Shown: positions 36,430 through 48,092 of the stretch, one piece after another
Numbering within the stretch: position 1 is the stretch's first letter
Layout: each line of letters opens with the position of its first letter
From: Apostichopus japonicus
Lineage: Eukaryota; Echinodermata; Holothuroidea; Aspidochirotida; Stichopodidae
NCBI RefSeq assembly: GCF_037975245.1
Contig: NC_092581.1
Coordinates: forward strand, 13,731,303 to 13,795,302
Length of the DNA stretch: 64,000 nucleotides
Direction: 5' to 3'
The notes under the pieces: generated by a model
The model's database searches: none
Told to the model about the DNA's origin: nothing
The model's input: the letters and a program-made list of their open reading frames with translations, nothing else
Program-made: the position numbers and the translations under genes

Positions 36430-38872
36430 ATTGTGACTTGAGAACTTATATAGATTTGAGCTTGTTCTATTTATTTTTACATATATATTTAAGGGTGAAA
36501 GTGAGCAGTGTAGACTGTAATATTTACATCATCTCACTGGGATCTATTCAATGTTTGTATTTGTTGGTTACATTTCATGTACTATGTGTACTATATCATA
36601 ATGTACTATGTGTGTCATATTAGTACTATGTGATATTACTGTGTCATATTGTATGTACTATGTACTACATTTCATGTATTGTTTGCCATTAATCTGACCA
36701 AATTCAAGTCCCACTAGCTAGAAGCTTTTGAAGGTTTTTTTTTGTTTTGCTCATTTGGATTGAAGAACTCATGGTTTCGTCAAAGTGACGTACAATGAAA
36801 TAATTGTTAACTATGTCAACCTCCTGATCATAGTCGTTGATAGCTGTAGTTTCTGATCTCAATGCAGTTGATTTAAATTATAGATTTGTCTCTCTGTAAT
36901 TTGGTACTTTTGTGACTGGTTGCTTAAGACCTGTTGAACAGTGGCCTGTTTTGCACACGTTTTTGTATTCATTCCCCTCCCCCACACTCACCCTTCCTAC
37001 CCCCCTTCCTCCAATCATTCATTCCATTCTTGTTTGTTTCAATGACAGATGATGAGTTAACATAGCATATTTAAAAACAAAAATTAATTCGCTGTCATTA
37101 AGCTTTTAAAACATATGATAAATTATAGCTGCTCTGAAATGAGTCGAATTTGCTCTGTCGCAATCAAAAAGAGAATCCAAATTTGAACTCTTTCAGTGAC
37201 TACTTTTGGCATTTTTTTGCAGTTGTTTTGTTTGGAGATGTTTTCCCACTCTTCAAAATGTTTGCCTTGTTCAAGATGTTTGTGAATTACATCCATTTTC
37301 CCAAGCCTTCATTCCTTATTCTGAGGATCTTATTTTTACTAACTCCATTGAACTGTTCACAGTGCTGAGGATTGGTGTATGAGTCAATTGAAATTCCTGA
37401 GAGGAGAGGTGGGGGTCGCACTCAAAAAAGAATTCTTTGCTGCAGTAGGAATGCAGTGTAGAAGAGATGCCAGCAAATAAAACTAGGGTCTCCTCTATAA
37501 AGTTAACTTTGTATCATGTGATGCCATGTCTTATGACATGATATGCTCTGTATTTTTGAAACATTCATGTCTCATAACTTCTGTAACTTTCAAGGATTCA
37601 CAATTACTTGTAGAATAGCAGGATCAAGAGGGACTACTGATGGATTATACTCAAACATTTGTCCTCTGCACAGTAGGCTAAACCACAATATTTTGGTTGA
37701 CTGTGTCTGGCTTTCAGATTACCTTAATGAACAATTGGTGTGACCTTTGACCTCTCTTTTACCCATTCATGAAAATCCTCTCCCTGGGACTCTAAAATTG
37801 GTCTTGACTGCACTTAGTCAGAGGGAGAGTAAAAGAAATCATCAGTTTTTCGGGGATCATTCATGAAAATCGTGACAGAGACCTCCATTTTAAGCTTTGT
37901 ACCCTTGGATTGGAAGTTACACAATGTTGTGGTTGTTTTTATAAGAGTGTGTTCATTCAGCATCTTCTCTGTCAAAGTTTCCATACTTGGCAATGAATAT
38001 TTTGTAACTCAATCAGTTCAGTTATTATTATGATTGTTATTATTATTCTTTTCTCTCTGTTTTTTGGACCCTATTTCTTTTTGTTTTGGAAGGTCATTTT
38101 GTGTTTCTTTTTCATCATCCACACAGCTTATCACTTTCAGTTCCCTTTTCTAGTTTTTTCAATTGTGGGGATATTTTTCATTGTGCTCAATAATTCCTTG
38201 GTTTGAAACTTATCTGAGAATGACCTCCACTCAAAGAGGAGGAAAGATATAAAAGAACTGGTCGGTAAAATCTTCTGACCTTCATTTTGTAAATCACAAA
38301 AGGATTTGTCGTCAAAAGGGTTATTTTTTTTTGTGTTTCGTCGATTAATTAAGTTCAAGCTGAGCTAGAAAGTTTGCTTCAAACTAGTTTTTTGTTGATT
38401 TCTGAGAAAGGTCTTGTTGTTAGTTCAGTGCAGCTTCAATTTGTAGTTTTCAGAGACTTTCCTGTTGTTGGAGTTTTATTGGTGTCCATGTTCTCATTTC
38501 AATAGTGGAAGGATTGATATCAACAAGACTGCCTGATATGTGATTTTCATTACTTGGTTGAATATTTCAGCTGTAGTCCGATGGAAGGAGCTTCTCTGAA
38601 GGTTTCAGTTTCACATTTCTTGTATTCTTTATGATTCTTTGATGATCTAGCTCTTCCTACAGGCTGTATGCTTTAATTTTTTTTTTGGTTGGAATGGGGG
38701 GGGGGGTGCGTTTTTGTTTTGTTTTTTTGTACCATCTTCGTACTTCTTGTTCGTCTACAGAATTAGTCTTCAACTTGTCACAGTATTTGTTGAGTATTTC
38801 AATCATGTATTTGTTGTAATGGGCTGTAAGAGATTTAAGTAAATAGCTCAGCACAGATCATTGAAGGTTTAA

Positions 38873-38899
38873 AGGCATTGAAGACTGGCCCCAAATCGT
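38873..38899. mobile_element. Terminal fragment of the TTAA MITE family
   Basis: TTAA (38869-38872) is followed by AGGCATTGAAGACTGGCCCC, the same end as the copies at 19374 and 39060. The match stops after about 27 bp, where the LINE fragment begins. It is a solo end left by deletion or rearrangement. Confidence 0.7.
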
Positions 38900-39059
38900 G
38901 CTTGGTATTCATTTATCAAAACAAGTTTTTGCTTTATAGTTCTGCTAGAACAAGAAATGTTGAAATTTATATGCATGGTATTTCCCTTCAGAGAGTCAAT
39001 AATTCAAGATTCTTAGGTGTATAAATTGATTTGCAGATCTCCTGGAATGTTCATATGAA
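38900..39059 (+). pseudogene. Reverse-transcriptase fragment of a CR1/L2-like LINE
   Basis: The frame that reads SRFLGV*IDLQISWNVHMK at 39004-39060 matches the FLGV.ID..L.W..H motif found just after the catalytic part of non-LTR reverse transcriptases. Upstream residues fit the same domain (ISLQRVNN). There is one in-frame stop and no continuation after 39060, where a MITE is inserted. It is a dead fragment, not an active element. Confidence 0.65.
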
Positions 39060-39373
39060 AGGCATTGAAGACTCGCCCCAAACCGTGTGCCACGCTCTGA
39101 AAAAGTTAACTTTCCATTGCTTGCAAGTGACGTTTTGTTAGTGTCGCTACAAAATGCAGACAGTAATGAAACATGATACCTTGTTATCTTTAGCTGGACC
39201 TGAGATGTCCATCGCTGTATAGTTTGTACACTGTGCTGTGTGTATTGACCGCAGCTGTATGTACTGACTGTACACAAGTGTCTAATTACAGACGGTAGCA
39301 AGCTATGTGTGTATTTTCTGGGATCGATGGTGGTGTCTAACACTTCTGTTACATGCGCGAGTCTTCACACCCT
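39060..39373. mobile_element. TTAA MITE, second full copy, inverted relative to 19374-19729
   Basis: Starts AGGCATTGAAGACTCGCCCC and ends GCGCGAGTCTTCACACCCT, the reverse complement order of the first copy. Internal blocks match, such as GTTAACTTTCCATTGCTTGC, CTACAAAATGCAGACA and GGGATCGATGGTGGTGTCTA. The right flank is TTAA (39374-39377); the left flank is TGAA, one base off. It has 314 bp against 356 bp in the other copy because of internal gaps. Confidence 0.88.
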
Positions 39374-39909
39374 TTAATCTTAAAACCATTATTAGAAGCA
39401 AATAAACACAAGACATAAAGTGGTATGGATCTGTTATGTCCAGATCAGTATAGATACAGTGGAAAAAAGTAACTTGTAGATTAAGTATTATAGCTGGGTG
39501 GAATGCGGAGATGGAGAAGAGTGAAGTAGTTGAAAGGCTAAGGGTTGCCAGATCATGTCTCTGGTGAGGCTCTCATCATCAACTATATTCTGCAATGTTT
39601 GGCAGAGGATCTTTAAGGTTTATCACCATTGCTTGTGGTCAAATCTCGTTATAGAAGGGCCTCATTCAATTATTTCATCAAGGTCTGTTCTATCGTTATT
39701 GTTGCTTGTGAAAATTTTTAATAGAGACAGTAAGGGAGACTAATCTCAAATTTTATTGCATACACGTAGTAGAGTCTCTGTTAATGTGTTGGTAATAAAG
39801 GGATAAAGTATCCATCACTCTTCTGAAAGTGACCAATCGGAATGAAAGTAAAAGTTGAGAGTAAACTTGAGGCTGAAGGTCAAGAATGAAGAGTTGTATA
39901 TCAATTGAG

Positions 39910-40195
39910 TGGATCAAGTCCCACTCATCGCCGTTTTATTGCTTTTCTTCGGACTATACCATTTGGTAATAGGTCCGCGTCAAGTTTCACAATTGTAAAA
40001 GGTCGGCATAGGTTAGGGATTAATAAGAGGATAAATGATATTTATTCACTAACTTTAAATATGGTTAGGCAATGTGTAGTGTGGTTTTCTGAATAATTTG
40101 AGAACGACAAAACTGTTTTAGATTCTACACAAATACAGAACACCCCTCTCTTAACAGTGGAATATACCGACCGGTGGCGAGTGGGACATGATCCA
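39910..40195. mobile_element. MITE candidate, 286 bp, TGGATCAAGTCCCACTC termini
   Basis: The left end TGGATCAAGTCCCACTCATC and the right end, read in reverse complement, TGGATCATGTCCCACTCGCC, match at 20 of 24 positions over the full repeat. No clear target duplication is seen beyond AATT on both sides. It could instead be a simple inverted duplication. Superfamily unknown. Confidence 0.65.
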
Positions 40196-40732
40196 ATTTA
40201 GTTAAAAGTTTTAACAGCTTACATGATAAGTTTTCACTTTGCTTTAGTGTGAAATATAGTATTATTGAATTTTGTGGAAAGAACATTGGAGTGGGAGGGA
40301 GGCAGGGAGGAGGAGGTTAATGGAGGATACTCACCTCATTATTGGTTACCCCCTTCCCCCTACATCCTACCGGTCATCCATCCCACTACCAAAATGCCTG
40401 TGGACAGTGTTTGTTTTACTTCACAATTATCTTCAATATCTTCCTTGTGCCTTCTCCCACCTGTCACTCCCATCCAAAAGAGTCTGGTGAGTTAATTGAC
40501 CACCATATAGTAGCATTGTAAAATGTTGCTTCTATTATGGTCAGGTGGGTCACAATCCGAGGAACGGAAATGGAAAACGTCTGATCGGAATCTGACAGTA
40601 AATGTTGGAGCTCCCTAGCTGCCACGTAGTCATTTTTTTCCCTAAATGTTAAGCAATAAATGTGTGCTTGTTGTTTAGTAACTTCAGTCAATGTGCAATC
40701 AGTTGCAATCAAATCAGAAAATGTGCAGTTAA

Positions 40733-41160
40733 ATCATCAATAACCAGGTGTAGGCTATACACGATTGATGTAAATCATCAATGACCAAGGTGTAGGCTAT
40801 ACACTGATTGATGTAAATCGTCAATGACCAAGGTGTAGGCTATACACTGATTGATGTAAATCATCAATGACCAAGGTGTAGGCTATACACTGATTGATGT
40901 AAATCATCAATGACCAAGGTGTAGGCTATACACTGATTGATGTAAATCATCAAGGACCAAGGTGTAGGCTATACACTGATTGATGTAAATCATCAATGAC
41001 CAAGGTGTAGGCTATACACTGATTGATGTAAGTCATCAATGACCAAGGTGTAGGCTATACACTGATTGATGTAAATCATCAATGACCAAGGTGTAGGCTA
41101 TACACTGATTGATGTAAATCATCAATGACCAAGGTGTAGGCTATACACTGAGTGATGTAA
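40733..41160. repeat. 43-bp minisatellite, 10 nearly identical copies
   Basis: The first unit has 41 bp; the next nine are each exactly 43 bp (40774-41160). Each starts ATCATCAATGACCAAGGTGT and ends CTGATTGATGTAA. The unit contains the inverted pair CATCAAT and ATTGATG, so every copy can form a 7-bp stem. Copies differ by zero to two bases, so the expansion is recent. Confidence 0.95.
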
Positions 41161-42097
41161 AGCCCAGCTGCACAATTGCCTGACTGATCACCACTCGACA
41201 GTTGTTTTGTGGGAATTGTGCATAGTCAGGCAGTATGAGTGGTCTTAAGACTGCGACAGATCGAGGTTTGTCAGTTTTAAGTCATATCGGCTTCTGATGG
41301 TTAAATTGAACTTTAAGCCCTTTCCAGATTGGCAGTCTGCAGGTTGCAACTAAACCTGCCCAGTCTTAACAAATGTAACCGCTCCTTACTAGAAAACTGT
41401 TGTTGTGTCTTCAGGCGTCAGTCTTAAGGTCATGATTATTCATGGCAATTGAAAACTGGTGTAGTCAGGTCTGGAATAGTTGGAGTAGTGTGCGCTAAGC
41501 TTAGCACTTTCGGAAATACATTGATTGTGACCGGTCAAGGTTAAATCGTAACACTGGTCATAAAGCGCAACATTTGGGCAGCATAGATTTAGAATACAAG
41601 GATCATTGCCTTTATATTTATTTCCTCTGTAAGTTTGCTGTTCTGGTAAATTATACATACCTGTATATTGCTTTTCCTTCGAGTAAATATTTCTCTCAAT
41701 TGAGCTTGTTTCTGTTAAAAGGACAGAAAAGTGAATTGAGCAAAACTTTATGATAGACATTTTTTTGCAGGAAAGAGTCTCATCCAAACTTTTCATCCCG
41801 CATATATTCTGACAATATTCTCATGAATTACAAAACTTCCCTTTGGAGCCAATGAAAAGTGTGTCGCTAATTGAGTAAATTTTCCATCGGAAGTTACAAA
41901 TACAGTCGTTCTGTACTGATCAATGTTCACAGAACAGACTCTCCTTGTACGACATTAATTCAAATTAGAGGGTGTTAGTTCAATTTTTAATATGAGCGCC
42001 CTCTAAAGTAGCAGTTGAAGATTTTAAGCCGTAAATTGTGGAAAGATTTGAACAGTCTTAGGTACATTCCACTCTTCAAAATAATTCCAATGAGGAT

Positions 42098-42262
42098 ATG
42101 AGAGAGCTGTTTCACATTTTCAACTGTCTTCTGTCGTCGTCGTGGATAATGCTCGGGGAAGAGGAACCAGTTCTAGCCACCTTTGTGGTGTTGGTGTATT
42201 TCTTAGTTTGGTGCTCCCTTATCGTGTTCATGTGGATTGTGACCAGTCTCAACTACCATCGG
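42098..42262 (+). CDS. Candidate first exon of a nested small single-pass membrane protein
   Basis: An open frame starts with ATG at 42098, with a second in-frame ATG at 42149. From the second ATG it reads MLGEEEPVLATFVVLVYFLV, followed by more hydrophobic residues to TSLNYHR, giving one transmembrane segment of about 26 residues after an acidic N-terminus. It ends at CATCGG|GTATGT, a good splice donor, and would otherwise stop eight codons later. A possible second exon lies at 43408 or 43413. I do not recognise the family. Codon choice is less AT-rich than the surrounding intron. No promoter was identified, and a chance frame is possible. Confidence 0.35.
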
Positions 42263-43407
42263 GTATGTGCTTTTGTAATGTCTTAAAAGATGTGTAGATA
42301 TTGGTAAATCAATCAAGAAGACCACTCTCGACTTAAAAACTTACATCTTTTTTCAACCCCAAAATTTGAATAAAATGGGTAATTTGGGTTCATGACAACA
42401 AGTATTTTACCATTTTATGTAATGGTTTAAATTGCATTGATATTTCAGAACAGTGGTGCTTCAGCATTGACTAAAGAAGTATGGCGCCCTCTTTCTTAGA
42501 TATGTCCCTGTACGTCAACAGTTTACAGTGTAAATTTGAAACATTCCATCAGGTTGTACGGTTTCCATGTCGACAGAGTATGTGCTCACAGTAATTGTTG
42601 CATGCTACCCTCATCTTGCTGGATTGCCCAGTTTCATATAGAGTCTGTGGGTTACAGATAATGAATTACTGTCAATCCAGGGAGTTGCTTTTCAGAATGA
42701 AGAAATATAAAAAATATTTTTAAAAATGGAATAATTGAAAATTGTATCATTTTGTGTCACAATTTCTCACAGACAATGCATTCATTTGTTTATGAAGTAT
42801 GTGGGAAAATGTGTGACAAATGTGTTTCGTAGCTCTTACAGCTCTAGGCAATGGAGATGTTAGTCATATTTTAGCCTGATCGATGCTTAGTATTGTTGAC
42901 GTCCCCAAATGTTTCTGGATACAACAAGAAACAATGAAGTCGAAATGAATCCAAAGAGCAAGGTTTAGTTTGATGGACTTTATTATTTTATTTATTTTTT
43001 GCAGAATGTAAATTCATTGCTATATAATATTGTTCCTGAGTCAGTGGTTGACAATGGTGCCTGTCATTCAATGTTATATAAATTTTAGAGAAATTTTTTA
43101 AACTCAGTAAATTTATATTTCATTTTTATTTGCCTAATGAGTGAAGAATTATATGACCAGGGTCAATCACAAAACCTCTGGACTCTTTCTCAATTGGACA
43201 ATTTTCTGGATTTTGTTGATTCCTTCTACACATTTTTCTAAACATTTATTTTCACATTTTTTTTATCAATCTATTGCCTTGCCAACATTCATAAGTACCC
43301 TTCAGATAAACTGTACGCTAGATTCTGTTGTGAAATAGTGGGCGGACTCGTCCTTGCAGTGGCTTTATTCGTAGTCAGTAATTTTAAATCGCATTGGAAT
43401 TTTTCAG

Positions 43408-43503
43408 TGCAGGTGCTTCCGAAGGATACACTCGCAGACAAGTCTCAGGAACTTTTGGTTGAGATGGAAGGAAAAATATAACTCAAGAGAAAGTATAATA
43501 TAA
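43408..43503 (+). CDS. Candidate second exon of the nested membrane protein (two possible acceptors)
   Basis: Acceptor TTTTTCAG at 43400-43407 gives a basic tail, CRCFRRIHSQTSLRNFWLRW and 11 more residues, with stop TAA at 43501-43503. The next AG, five bases on, gives VLPKDTLADKSQELLVEMEG, Lys and Ile, with stop TAA at 43479-43481. Both are in phase with the donor at 42263. The first option puts positive charge just after the membrane segment, as expected for an N-out, C-in protein. Expression data are needed to choose, or to reject both. Confidence 0.3.
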   Translation, partial: CRCFRRIHSQTSLRNFWLRWKEKYNSRESII

Positions 43504-45171
43504 ACATTGTAAATTGCTCTCTTCTAACAAAGTTACCAGATGTAATTTGATATAATTTGGATCAGATATTTACATTATAAATCTTAAATGTAAACATAGA
43601 ACGTATTAAATTTGCTTTGAAGGTTTTCTCGTCTTTGGTTTCCAAGGAAAATGATGGACTAGTATACAGCAACCGGGAAGTGCAAAAAAAAAATGATTCC
43701 CTTATTTTGGGAGAGGTGACGGAAAAATTTGTTCTGGTAGTAAGTGAAGACAGCTTTTTTTAAAGTTGGTTTTGGTATAATTTTGGATGCCATTCAATAC
43801 TAGACCCCTGTCCCCTTCTCCCCTTTCCCCAATCTCCTTTAACAGTCTTTTTCATCAGATTCACTTGTGTCAGTTTCATTTCAAATATTAAACTAAACAT
43901 TGCAAGCATTTTAAGAGTTGATAAAGGTGATAAGTGCTAACATGAAAAATTTCTGGGAGACAAAATATTAAAAGCAGCTTTCTAGAGTTGGATGTGATAT
44001 TATTTTTAGATGCTGTTCAATAGTAGACCCATGACCCCCCGACCTCTTCCCTCCCCTTGCTCTGCTCCCCTTTAACAATGTTTTCATCAGATTAACCTGT
44101 CACTTTCATTGCAAAATTTAAATATTTAATTTTAAAAGCTGAAAGTGTTATAAATTCGTTCAACATGATATATAGTACTAACATGAAAAAATACACAGCA
44201 CACCAGGGACACAATAAAGTTGGACCAATAATTAGCTCGGTTTTAATACTGGTTAAAACAATGACTATAGTACCTGGTTGTAACCTATTTATACTGATTG
44301 CAGCAGTCATGCAATACAAGCCTTCCTTTTACTTTTCGCTTTCACAGGTCTAACAGTACAACTAGGTGCAAATGACATTATGTATATTGCTACAGTATAT
44401 TGTCATAGGTAAATACTGTATAATTACTTGACGTGACCTTTAACCTTAGGAAGAGGGTGGCAGCCTGGAAAGAATTTAGAGCACTCTCTCGTGAGGTTCA
44501 ATATATGACCTAGGATCAAACTCCCCCTCTCTCTCCCCCCCCTTGCCCCCCCAGAGTGATTATAAATTATATTAGATGAATGCACAGTTAGCCCATAAGC
44601 GAGTTCAGGTTCAGTTAATTTCCCTTTGCTCATTCAACAGAACACATGTATGCAGATCGACGGACAAATGTCTGTTAATGAAACTGTCACAGTTAGCCAA
44701 GTAGGAACTTGAGGAGGGGGGGGGGGGGGTTGGGTTGGGACATGCCAATTATGTGTGGAAGGCATATAGAAGGTCAGAATTGGGTGGGGGGAGGGAGGTG
44801 AGAAATGGGGGTTAGGATGGAGAGTTTTGCTTATTTAAATACCATATGTAAAATAAATTCACCATGACCTTCAAAGTGTACATATATGAAGTGGTGTTTT
44901 TCCTTGCTTCCTTGCAAACTACGGAGTTTAACTATATAGGTATGGATTTGAATGTTGACCCACCTACAGTAATTGCTTTAAGTATCAATCCTTATTGATG
45001 CTCCATGGTGCTATTTTATGTAAATCAGATCAGTTTACTTTTGATACTTTTTGCCTTTTTTCCTGGTATATGATGGGGTGGGGGGGGGGGGGTATAACCT
45101 AAACTCATTGTGCACTTGAAAACTGTATGTTGTTAAGCTCTTGTGGAGCCGGACATAATTATTCCAACAGC

Positions 45172-45362
45172 TCTCCCTCCATACCATCCCCTGCACGTTC
45201 CACCACCTGCCCCATATCACCCCCTGCCCCATACCACCCCTACCCCATACTTTCCCGTACCACCCCCTGCCCCGTACCACCCCCTGCCCCGTACTGCCCC
45301 GTACCACCCCTGCCTTGTACCACCCCCTGCCCCATACCACCCCTTCCCCATACCACCCTGTC
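45172..45362. repeat. C-rich minisatellite
   Basis: Repeats of CCACCCC(C)TGCCCC(A/G)TA. The Pro-rich and Gly/Trp-rich open frames on both strands are products of the repeat. Confidence 0.85.
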
Positions 45363-45997
45363 TCATTCCTCACTGTATAAACCATATCTATACAGGTTCC
45401 TTGAAGAGTATTTATTACATTTTGACTGAAATCATTACTAGAGCACCACAGTTCATTTGTGTCAGATAACTTTTCAACTTCCATGTTATATTATATGACA
45501 AAAGCAACAAATTTTTAGGCATCTTTGGGGATTTAAAATTTTACAAAAAAAAATGTTAACAGCCTGTTAGTAGAATCATTATGGTATTCAACCCTCCAAA
45601 TTTTTAGGACGCTTTTTTTTTTTTTTATTTCTCTTCTTCTTGTGTTGGAATATATTGTAGTACGCATTTATTGTCATGTGACATGGAAACGCTGGATTTT
45701 TCTCTGATTAGTATTACGAAACGCATTGTAGCGTCCACCCTGGCAGACAATATTTAATCAATTCTCGGCTCGGGTTTAGCTGATTAGCCTCTCCCATGGG
45801 CACAGAGTGTTGCCTTTCCCAGTGAGGATGTTAGGCATCGCAATTAGGTATGTTTCACTCATGTGGCTTTTAGAGAAAATCCAATCGCCTTTTGGATATA
45901 AATCAACTGGCGCATGAAAATAAGGGATATGGGTGGAAAGAGATACTCGTACCGCTTGCCTTGTGACAAATCAATTAAGGCCGACCCGTTTTTGCAG

Positions 45998-46053
45998 CTC
46001 TATCAAATCTCTGTTTCTCGCAAAATATATCACGAAGACCCGTGGCAAGTGCC
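45998..46053 (+). other. Exon-like segment with consensus splice sites (weak candidate)
   Basis: TTTTTGCAG before and GTAAGT after enclose 56 bp that are open in one frame (LYQISVSRKIYHEDPWQVP). The length is not a multiple of three, so inclusion between dystrophin exons would shift the frame. Human dystrophin has no counterpart. It may be a cryptic or poison exon, or chance. Confidence 0.15.
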
Positions 46054-47699
46054 GTAAGTTGTTGATTTTTGGTATTTGTTCCCCCCAACTATGGCAACAC
46101 AGATATTACTCTCATAGACAGAACATTACATGCACAACTTCCCACCCTACTTTTGTCATTTTATCATTTTATCAATATAGTCATAAATATTATTGACATG
46201 TTAGGATAAAAGGCAGGGGGGGGGGGGGAGAGATGTTTGGCAAACTTAAGGATTGAACGAAGTCTGATAGCTCTTATGAATCATATCTAATCGGAGACAG
46301 GTATTTGTATATTATGAGATATATAATGAATTGATCACATAAAAGAGATTACTTAAAGAAGATTACCCTGGAAACGTTTCTTTTAAGTCATGTTTTTCTT
46401 GTTCAGGAAGAGAATTTCCTTAGAGAGGGAGAGAGAGCAAGACAGATCTTAGAGAGAAACAGAGAAAAGAAACTCTCACATTTAAGAGAACTTCAATCTC
46501 ATCTCCAAGGCAATCAATTTATGTCTTATTTCATTATGGAAAAAAAAAAGAAATGGGCAGGTTTTGGAAGAAGATATTTCTAAAAGAGTCTATTAGACTT
46601 TCCCTTTTTTACTTTAGTCATGTAATCCATTTAAATCTTTAATTTTCAAAATAGGACAGTATTTTCTTCAGGCAAAATAATTCATAATTTTTTCTATGAT
46701 AAATGTTACAATGATGAATGTGTGAAGAGATACGTTGTGTGTATGTATCTATGCAGATGGCACGTGCATACACCATTTATTCCTCTAAACTTGCTAAAAG
46801 ATCTTGAAGAAGAAAAAAAAAGGAAAATATTTGAATTTATTGCAACTGTTTGTCAAAGTTGTGTGGAATATGCCTCGTTTTCAACATGGCAACAGTACAG
46901 ATTAAAATTCTAAGAGATTAAACTTTGCAAATGCTTTTAATGTCCCGTTTCAGCTTTGCTTAGTGTGACTTACTTCAAGTCCTATAGTTCTGTTCCACAA
47001 ATTTGACAAAACTGATTTTTTTTGGGGGGGGGGGGGTGAAGAAGAAAAAATTGACTTTGCTAGTAACCTAGATACACATTCTAGGTTATTTATGTAGATT
47101 TAGTCTCTCTACTTACAGTAAGTGATAATGTTTTAATTTGATTGAGTTTTTAGGTAAAAGCCAATACTTTGGGTGGCTTTCAGTGGTGCTGATTAACGAG
47201 AGTAAACTAAGGAGGCCTGATATGTCTTGTGGGTATATATGAAAGTATACTCAGTTGTTGACACTAAGGAGGCTGATTCTCTTGTTCAATGTCAAAGTGG
47301 GTCCTTTAGTGACATAAATATAGGGGGCCTTTATTGAACACAGCTGTTGCACTTATTTGGAAGAATTGTCAGCAAACCCCAACCTCCCTCCCCCCCCCCG
47401 GAAGGTAAAGCATAAATCTTTTTAAGCTATTCGTAATTGTTGGTTGCAATGGATCTTAGCATCGTGTCAGATCATGCAGAAAAAGATATAGATGCAAGTA
47501 CAGAGCCAAAAATAATTAAGTATTGAGAATACATTGTCAAATGAGACCCCTTAGCGACTCTAGAACAATGCAATTCTTAAGTAGCTGAATAACAATCTTT
47601 GACTTAATACTTTTCAGTCCTTACCACTTCTTCAAGTAAGTCAACATATAGGAAAAGGAGAAGAAATTACGGTTATCGTTAATTCATCTCGTTTTCCAG

Positions 47700-48092
47700 G
47701 CTTTACAGCGAGAACTAGAAAAGAAGAAGACTGACTACGATGGCCTTCAGAAGAGTGGCGATGACCTCAGCAGCAAGGGAGGGCGACCGGTGGTGGAGCC
47801 AACGTGGTTGGAGTTGACACGCCGATGGCACGAGATTGAGACACGGTTCCTACAGTATCGTAGACCGGTCGCAGAAGATGTCATCGTGGAAGAGTCGGTG
47901 GTGGACGTGCAGGCCAATTTTTCGTTGGAAAATTCGGTCCTGTCCACGGAGACGACCGATACCGTCAACCAATACGTCCATGATTTGGAAGCGCTTAAGG
48001 ATGCCATTCTTCGCCTGGCGGAGGTCTTGAAGTCGCCTCAACTTAACGGAAGCGCTTTTGACAACTTTTCGGAACAGGAGGACAAGTTAAAG
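47700..48092 (+). CDS. DMD: Dystrophin exon equivalent to human exons 41+42 fused
   Basis: This exon has 393 bp, 131 codons, phase 0/0, acceptor GTTTTCCAG and donor AAG|GTAGGT. It starts ALQRELEKKKTDYDGLQKSG; human has IDRELQKKKEELNAVRRQAE. Further matches are VVEPTWLELTRRWHEIETRF with AVEPTQIQLSKRWREIESKF, then QYRRP with QFRRL. The end FDNFSEQEDKLK matches FEDLFKQEESLK. It covers helices B and C of R15, the short non-repeat linker before R16, and the first helix of R16. Human exons 41 and 42 total 126 codons, so this is a fused exon with about five extra residues. The intron after it is at the human intron 42 position. Confidence 0.95.

Larger units (their letters stand above)
29854..47699 (+). 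other. Largest complete intron (17.8 kb)
   Basis: This intron sits at the human intron 40 position, with donor GTAAGG and acceptor GTTTTCCAG. It holds a MITE (30319-30610), a hAT-like MITE (35799-36429), LINE debris with TTAA-flanked MITE copies (38873-39373), a MITE (39910-40195), a 43-bp minisatellite (40733-41160), a candidate nested membrane-protein gene (42098-43503), a C-rich minisatellite (45172-45362), a weak exon-like segment (45998-46053) and several G tracts of 13-14 bases. No extra dystrophin exon is required by the protein alignment. The remaining stretches (for example 31000-35600 and 36700-38800) show nothing I can identify. Confidence 0.85.

Noticed and set aside
37150-37368. 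72-codon hydrophobic frame
   Set aside because: T-rich sequence gives Phe/Leu-rich frames by chance; no supporting splice or start context.
40733-41160. Regular repeat considered as a CRISPR-like array
   Set aside because: Units are directly adjacent with no variable spacers, and this is an animal intron. It is a minisatellite.
45035-45484. 149-codon Gly/Trp-rich antisense frame and Pro-rich sense frames
   Set aside because: Produced by the C-rich tandem repeat at 45172-45362.
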